A DNA stretch of 64,000 nucleotides from a bacterium (lineage in GTDB: Bacteria; Actinomycetota; Thermoleophilia; Solirubrobacterales; Solirubrobacteraceae), in NCBI GenBank assembly GCA_021323635.1, contig JAJPKQ010000041.1, positions 1 to 64,000 of the forward strand, read 5' to 3'. How positions within the stretch are numbered: the first letter of the stretch is position 1; each line of letters starts with the position of its first letter. Made by a program: the position numbers and the translations under genes. Positions 60,261 to 64,000 of this stretch are shown piece by piece. Below the pieces are notes generated by a model, which did not search any database, was not told the DNA's origin, and worked only from the letters and a program-made list of their open reading frames with translations.

Positions 60261-62971
60261 CGCAGCTGCCTGCAGACTCCCGGATGGGCGCACCCGCCGC
60301 TCGAGCAGGTCAGCGGCCGCGCCTCGATCAGCCCCTCCGCCAGCTGCACGGCGGCCAGCTGCGCGGCGGCGACCGTCGCCTGCTCGAGCTCCGCCAGCTC
60401 CTGCGCGGCGAGGAGATCGGTGCGATATGCGGGCAGATCGACTCCCGCCAGCAGCGCTCCGCGTGGGCGCAGGTCAGGGCCGCCAAGCGGCTGATAGAGG
60501 CCGCCGACGACCTCCAGGTCGAGCAGCTGGCGGGCGGCGCGCATGTAGAGCGCAAGCTGAAGCGTGCCCTCCTTGGCCCACCTGGCAGCGGCAAAAGCCG
60601 GGCGCAGCGAGCGCTTGTAGTCGTAGACCACGGCCGCCCCCTGCGCGTCCACGTCGATGCGGTCGATCCGCCCGGAGATCTCAAGCTGCTCGCCCAGCGC
60701 AAGCGCCGGCAGGGCGCCTGAGCGACCGAAGTCAAGCTCGATGTGGCGCGCGCTGAAGCGCCGCTGCTGCTCGCAGGCAAGCTCGAGGTAGCGAAAGAGC
60801 CCATCGCGCAGCCGCAGGAGCATCAGCTGCGCCGGCGCGCCCGAGCGCTGATGCGGCGCGCGCGCGAGCGCGCCTTCGCGACGCTCCTGCGCCGCAAGCT
60901 CCGCGGCGATGAGCTCACGTGCGCGCCCAAGGCGCGCAGGTGTAAGGCGCGCCTCGCCCGTCTCCTGCTCAAGCGATCTGAAGAGCCCCTGCAGCAGGCG
61001 GTGGGCGATCTGCCCTTCGGTCAGCGCCGGCGCCTGCGGCGAGAGCTCCTGCGCCCTCAGCGCGCGCTCGATCAGCCACCGCCGCGGACAGCGCGCGTAG
61101 CACTCAAGCTCGGTCGCCGAGATGCGCCCGGGGGGATCGAGCGCCGCCGCGAAGCTGCGCACGCGCTCGCCAGCCTGATCGAGCTCTCGCGCGGGCGCGG
61201 CGGGCGGGCGGGAGGCGACGCGCCCGCACGGAGAGGGCCCCTGCTCGCGCTGCTGAGCCTCGGTCGCCCCCGCGGGCAGCTGCTCGAGCAGCAACGAGGG
61301 TGCGAGCGCCCGGCCGTCCGCGGCGCGCTCGCTGTAGCTGATGTAGAGGTCGCCGCCGGCGCCGGCGAGGCAGCGGGCAAAGAGCGCGCGCTCGGACGCC
61401 AGCTGGTCATCGGCTGCCAGCGGCGCGATGCCGCGAGCGCCAAGCAGCGCACGCTCGCCCTCGCTGAGGAAGCTGCGCGCCTGCGGGGGGCCGGGGAAGA
61501 TGCCTTCGTTCATGCCGCAGAGCAGCAGCGCCTGCGGCCTGTGCGCTGCGAGCTGGAGCGGATCGCAGATCGCAAGCGCCGAGCGCCCCTCCCCGCACTG
61601 CAGAGGCGCGTGGAAGCGCAGGCGCGCAAGCACCGCCGCGATCCGCGCGGGTGTCGCGATGCGCTCTGCCAGCGCACGCGAGCGCCTGCCTGCGCCCGCG
61701 CGCAGCGACTGCTCCAGGTCGCTCAGTCGCTCAAGCGCGCCAAGCGCCGCGCGCAGCGCCGCCGCCTCGCACTCCCCCTCGCGCGCGAGCACGCCCTGCA
61801 GCGGCGCCCAGGCGCCGACAAAGAGCTCCAGCAGCAGGGGGAGCACGGGCGTCTGGCGCCCGGCGGCGGCCCGCGCAGCCTCCCAGTCGGGAGCAGGCGC
61901 CTGAAGCGGGGTGCTGCGCAATCCCTGCGCGCCCGCCAGCGCCAACGCACCGCGCGCGTCACGGACGCCCGCCCGCAGGCAGTCGCCTTCCAGCTGCGCG
62001 AGCGCCGCGCGGGGCACCCGCGCGCCGGGGTGTCGCAGCCAGGCAAGCAGGTCCTCGAGCTCCCCCTCCCCGCCGGCGATGCGCAGCCAGCCGAGCGCCG
62101 CCGCGCCGATCGCGCTTGAGCCAAAGGAGCGCGCGTGCAGCGCGCTGAAGGGGACCTCGGCGCGCTCGAGCAGAGCGCCAAGCGCCGGCGCCAGGCGCTG
62201 CGGGCGGCGGTGGACGACCGCGATCTGCGCAGGCGCAAGCCCTGCGCCGCGCAGCTGCTCGATGCGCTCAAGCAGCGCAGCGGTCTCCTCGCGCTCGCTG
62301 GCACAGCGGCGCAGCGTCACCGACAGCGAGCGCGCCGGCGCGTCGGTCGGCAGGCGCTCCTCCGCGAGCGCCGCAAGCGCCAGGTGCGCCGCGCTCGCGC
62401 CCGCTGCGGGGGCCTCCAGCAGCAGCTCCGAGGGCAAGCCCGGAAGCTGCCGATCGCGCGCAAGCGCCCCGATCGCATCGGCGAGCGCGCGTTCGCGATC
62501 CTCTGCCTGCAGCTCCGCCAGCAGCGATCGATACTCGCCGTGAAGCGAGCCCAGCAGCGCGAGCCGCGCGTTGCCCGCCACGCTCTTGTGCGCACAGGCG
62601 GCCGCCAGCTGCTGCGGGCAGACGCGCGCCGCTTCAAGCTCGCCGATCGCTCGCGCCAGCGGGGCTGCGAAGGGAGCCCGGCCGCTGCGCTCAAGCAGCG
62701 CCCCCACCAGCAGCTCACGCTCGAAGCTCAAGATCGTCTTAGCGGCGCCGCGCGAGCGCAGCAGCTCCTGGGCAAGCTCGGAGAAGCTCAGCACCCGCAC
62801 CCCTACCAGCGCGCCGGCGCGCGCGAGCGCCCGGCGGCAGCCGAGCGCCGCCGGCGCGCTGCCCGCAGCCACCCAGCAGCTGCGGGCAGCAGCGCGCGCG
62901 CCCTGCAGGCGCCTGTGCAGCGCGGCGTCGAGGTGCGCCTGGTCCTCGCCGCTGTAGAGAGTGATCCTCAC
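60257..62971 (-). CDS. addB: AddB-like nuclease subunit with Fe-S cysteines
   Basis: 904 aa. The first two thirds are a helicase-like fold without a good Walker A (as in AddB), with LLLCGMNEGIFPG typical of the family. The C-terminal PD-(D/E)XK nuclease contains GRIDRIDVDAQGAAVVYDYKRS and LQLALYM; cysteines in LECYARCPRRW and CSSGGCAHPGVC fit a 4Fe-4S cluster. The GTG at 62971 is set by the N-terminal similarity RITLYSGEDQAHL. Translationally coupled to addA. Could equally be named an AdnA-like subunit; pair identity is clear, the exact subfamily is not. Confidence 0.85.
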   Translation of the reverse strand: MRITLYSGEDQAHLDAALHRRLQGARAAARSCWVAAGSAPAALGCRRALARAGALVGVRVLSFSELAQELLRSRGAAKTILSFERELLVGALLERSGRAPFAAPLARAIGELEAARVCPQQLAAACAHKSVAGNARLALLGSLHGEYRSLLAELQAEDRERALADAIGALARDRQLPGLPSELLLEAPAAGASAAHLALAALAEERLPTDAPARSLSVTLRRCASEREETAALLERIEQLRGAGLAPAQIAVVHRRPQRLAPALGALLERAEVPFSALHARSFGSSAIGAAALGWLRIAGGEGELEDLLAWLRHPGARVPRAALAQLEGDCLRAGVRDARGALALAGAQGLRSTPLQAPAPDWEAARAAAGRQTPVLPLLLELFVGAWAPLQGVLAREGECEAAALRAALGALERLSDLEQSLRAGAGRRSRALAERIATPARIAAVLARLRFHAPLQCGEGRSALAICDPLQLAAHRPQALLLCGMNEGIFPGPPQARSFLSEGERALLGARGIAPLAADDQLASERALFARCLAGAGGDLYISYSERAADGRALAPSLLLEQLPAGATEAQQREQGPSPCGRVASRPPAAPARELDQAGERVRSFAAALDPPGRISATELECYARCPRRWLIERALRAQELSPQAPALTEGQIAHRLLQGLFRSLEQETGEARLTPARLGRARELIAAELAAQERREGALARAPHQRSGAPAQLMLLRLRDGLFRYLELACEQQRRFSARHIELDFGRSGALPALALGEQLEISGRIDRIDVDAQGAAVVYDYKRSLRPAFAAARWAKEGTLQLALYMRAARQLLDLEVVGGLYQPLGGPDLRPRGALLAGVDLPAYRTDLLAAQELAELEQATVAAAQLAAVQLAEGLIEARPLTCSSGGCAHPGVCRQLR

Positions 62972-63067
62972 CCTTGAATCCTGGCGCAGGGGCCCGACAC
63001 ATTGCCGAGCCCGATCCGGGGGCAAGCGCTCTTCGCAGCGGCCTTGGGCGCTCTGCGTAGGATATCC

Positions 63068-63092
63068 GTCCAACGCCGTCCAGATTTGTCCA
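63068..63092. repeat. three GTCCA direct repeats at exact 10-bp spacing
   Basis: GTCCA at 63068-63072, 63078-63082 and 63088-63092 (TGGAC on the other strand) lie in the divergent gap between addB and the GGDEF-EAL gene. One-turn spacing suggests a binding site for an oligomeric regulator. The rest of the 297-bp gap shows only a minus-strand TATCCT near 63063 (possible addB -10). Confidence 0.55.
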
Positions 63093-63268
63093 GAGCACGC
63101 ACGCGCGGTACGAGATAGCACCTGCAAGGAAGGTGAGGCGGTGATCGAAGGCCCCACCGGCGCGGGGAAGCGATACGGGGACACGCGCTCCGTGCGCGCC
63201 CGCAGCGGTGGCCCCTCGAGAGCAGCTGCCTTCTCGCATCAGTTCCGTAGCAAGTGGGAGAAAGGACC

Positions 63269-63328
63269 ATGAGCGGGATCAGGCAGGGATGCAGCGCGCA
63301 GGTCAGCTGGTCGGTGCAGCGGCGATGA
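63269..63328 (+). CDS. 19-codon leader ORF upstream of GGDEF-EAL gene
   Basis: An ATG at 63269 with a strong GGAGAAAGG just upstream encodes MSGIRQGCSAQVSWSVQRR, then TGA at 63326-63328. The stop overlaps the ATG at 63325 of the downstream gene (ATGA), suggesting the short ORF delivers ribosomes to it. The peptide has no recognisable motif; its role, if any, is probably regulatory. Confidence 0.45.
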   Translation: MSGIRQGCSAQVSWSVQRR

Positions 63329-64000
63329 TGTACTTTGCCAACAGCGCCGGGTCGGGCACAAAGAGCGATCAGCGCCCGCGACGATCCACAGACGCGCTGA
63401 TGCCGCTGGGCGTGATCGGCCGCGAGGAGCTAAGCCACGAGCTTGAGGACCGCCTCGGCGAGGCGCAGGATGGCAACCGCCCGCTGGCGCTGATGTGGCT
63501 CTCGGTGCTGCAGTCCGCGGGCGCCGCGGGGCTGCAAGCGGGCGCACCCTCAAGGAGCCTCCTGCGCCACTGTGCGGAGCGCATCGCAGCGCGCCTGCGC
63601 GAGGGCGACATCCTCGGCTACATGGGCGAGGGCGACTTCGCAATCCTGGTGGGGTCGATCCACCACCCCGCCGATGCGATCAGCTTCGCCCGCTCGCTCG
63701 TCGAGGCCTTCCAGCGGCCCTTCCTGGAGGGCAGCTCCCCCCTCTACGCCGAGGTTGACATCGGCGTCGCGGTGCACCCCAACGACGGCGAGCTGCCCGT
63801 GCGCCTGCTGCGCGCAGCCCAGCAGGCAGCGCGCCATGCCGCAAGGGAGATGCCCGCCCGCCGCGCGCGGCTGGTCTTCAGCTCCGAAACGCTCAACTGC
63901 CGCCAGCAGCGCTACGTCCAGATCACGGACGGTCTGCAGCGCGCGCTCGAGCGCGAGGAGTTCATGCTCCACTACCAGCCGATGCTCTACCTGCCCGGCG
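63325..64000 (+). CDS. degenerate GGDEF plus EAL domain protein (partial, runs off window)
   Basis: From ATG 63325 (alternatives 63289, 63328) the frame stays open to the window end. A GGDEF domain is recognisable but altered: the active-site motif reads GEGDF in REGDILGYMGEGDFAIL, while the RxxD inhibitory site (REGD) five residues earlier is intact. After a linker, LQRALEREEFMLHYQPMLYLPG begins an EAL phosphodiesterase domain. The likely activity is c-di-GMP hydrolysis or sensing rather than synthesis. The EAL catalytic residues lie outside the window. Start context is discussed under the leader ORF. Confidence 0.85.
   Translation, partial: MMYFANSAGSGTKSDQRPRRSTDALMPLGVIGREELSHELEDRLGEAQDGNRPLALMWLSVLQSAGAAGLQAGAPSRSLLRHCAERIAARLREGDILGYMGEGDFAILVGSIHHPADAISFARSLVEAFQRPFLEGSSPLYAEVDIGVAVHPNDGELPVRLLRAAQQAARHAAREMPARRARLVFSSETLNCRQQRYVQITDGLQRALEREEFMLHYQPMLYLPG

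Overview
The window is very GC-rich with densely packed, overlapping genes. Gene content and order point to an actinobacterium, most probably class Thermoleophilia (Solirubrobacterales-like): an rplM-rpsI-glmM-glmS run, GuaB3, the CysO/Mec/CysM cysteine pathway, and conserved zinc-ribbon proteins of a type I associate with that class. This placement is inference from recalled families, not from a search.

Layout. 1-107 is the 3' end of an IS481-like transposase. 149-10363 (minus) is one long run: rplM-rpsI-glmM-glmS, then NAD(P)HX repair (nnr), alanine racemase, a CCA/poly(A) enzyme with an HD domain, a HIT hydrolase and a secreted protein. 10471-18061 (minus) holds nucleotide metabolism and housekeeping: pyrF behind HU, a PfkB sugar kinase, guaB3-guaA, and murI-rph-rdgB. 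18116-25112 (plus) holds a glycosyltransferase, two decayed genes of phage/mobile type, two zinc-ribbon proteins, nadB, a DUF5763-like protein and an enoyl-CoA hydratase. A fused HyuA-HyuB hydantoinase follows (25117-28779), then a DUF1802 protein.

The most coherent system is sulfur trafficking at 29.6-45 kb. A JAMM protease (Mec-type) and a CysM-type cysteine synthase lie left of a large MMPL exporter. The ubiquitin-like sulfur carrier CysO and its rhodanese-E1 (MoeZ/MoeB-like) activator lie right of it, on the same strand as mec-cysM. CysO does not end in the expected Gly-Gly but in Gly-Gly-Arg-Arg, so it should need trimming before activation, and the linked JAMM protease is the obvious candidate. 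After a secreted PPC-like protein comes an Rrf2 regulator with the whole Fe-S assembly operon in the order sufC-D-S-U-B, then a CADD-like dimetal oxidase tail to tail with sufB.

45.8-64 kb holds a metallophosphoesterase, ispH divergent from a wax ester synthase/DGAT (both apparently leaderless), a MIP18/DUF59 protein, gltD-gltB, an AddA/AddB-like helicase-nuclease pair in which both subunits show Fe-S cysteine patterns, and a partial GGDEF-EAL protein that runs off the end. The GGDEF motif is degenerate but the I-site is intact, and a 19-codon leader ORF precedes the gene.

Start codons are unusual. TTG is common, pyrF appears to use CTG in a CTGA overlap, and sufS has no ATG/GTG/TTG near its expected N-terminus. 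No rRNA, tRNA or CRISPR array was recognised.
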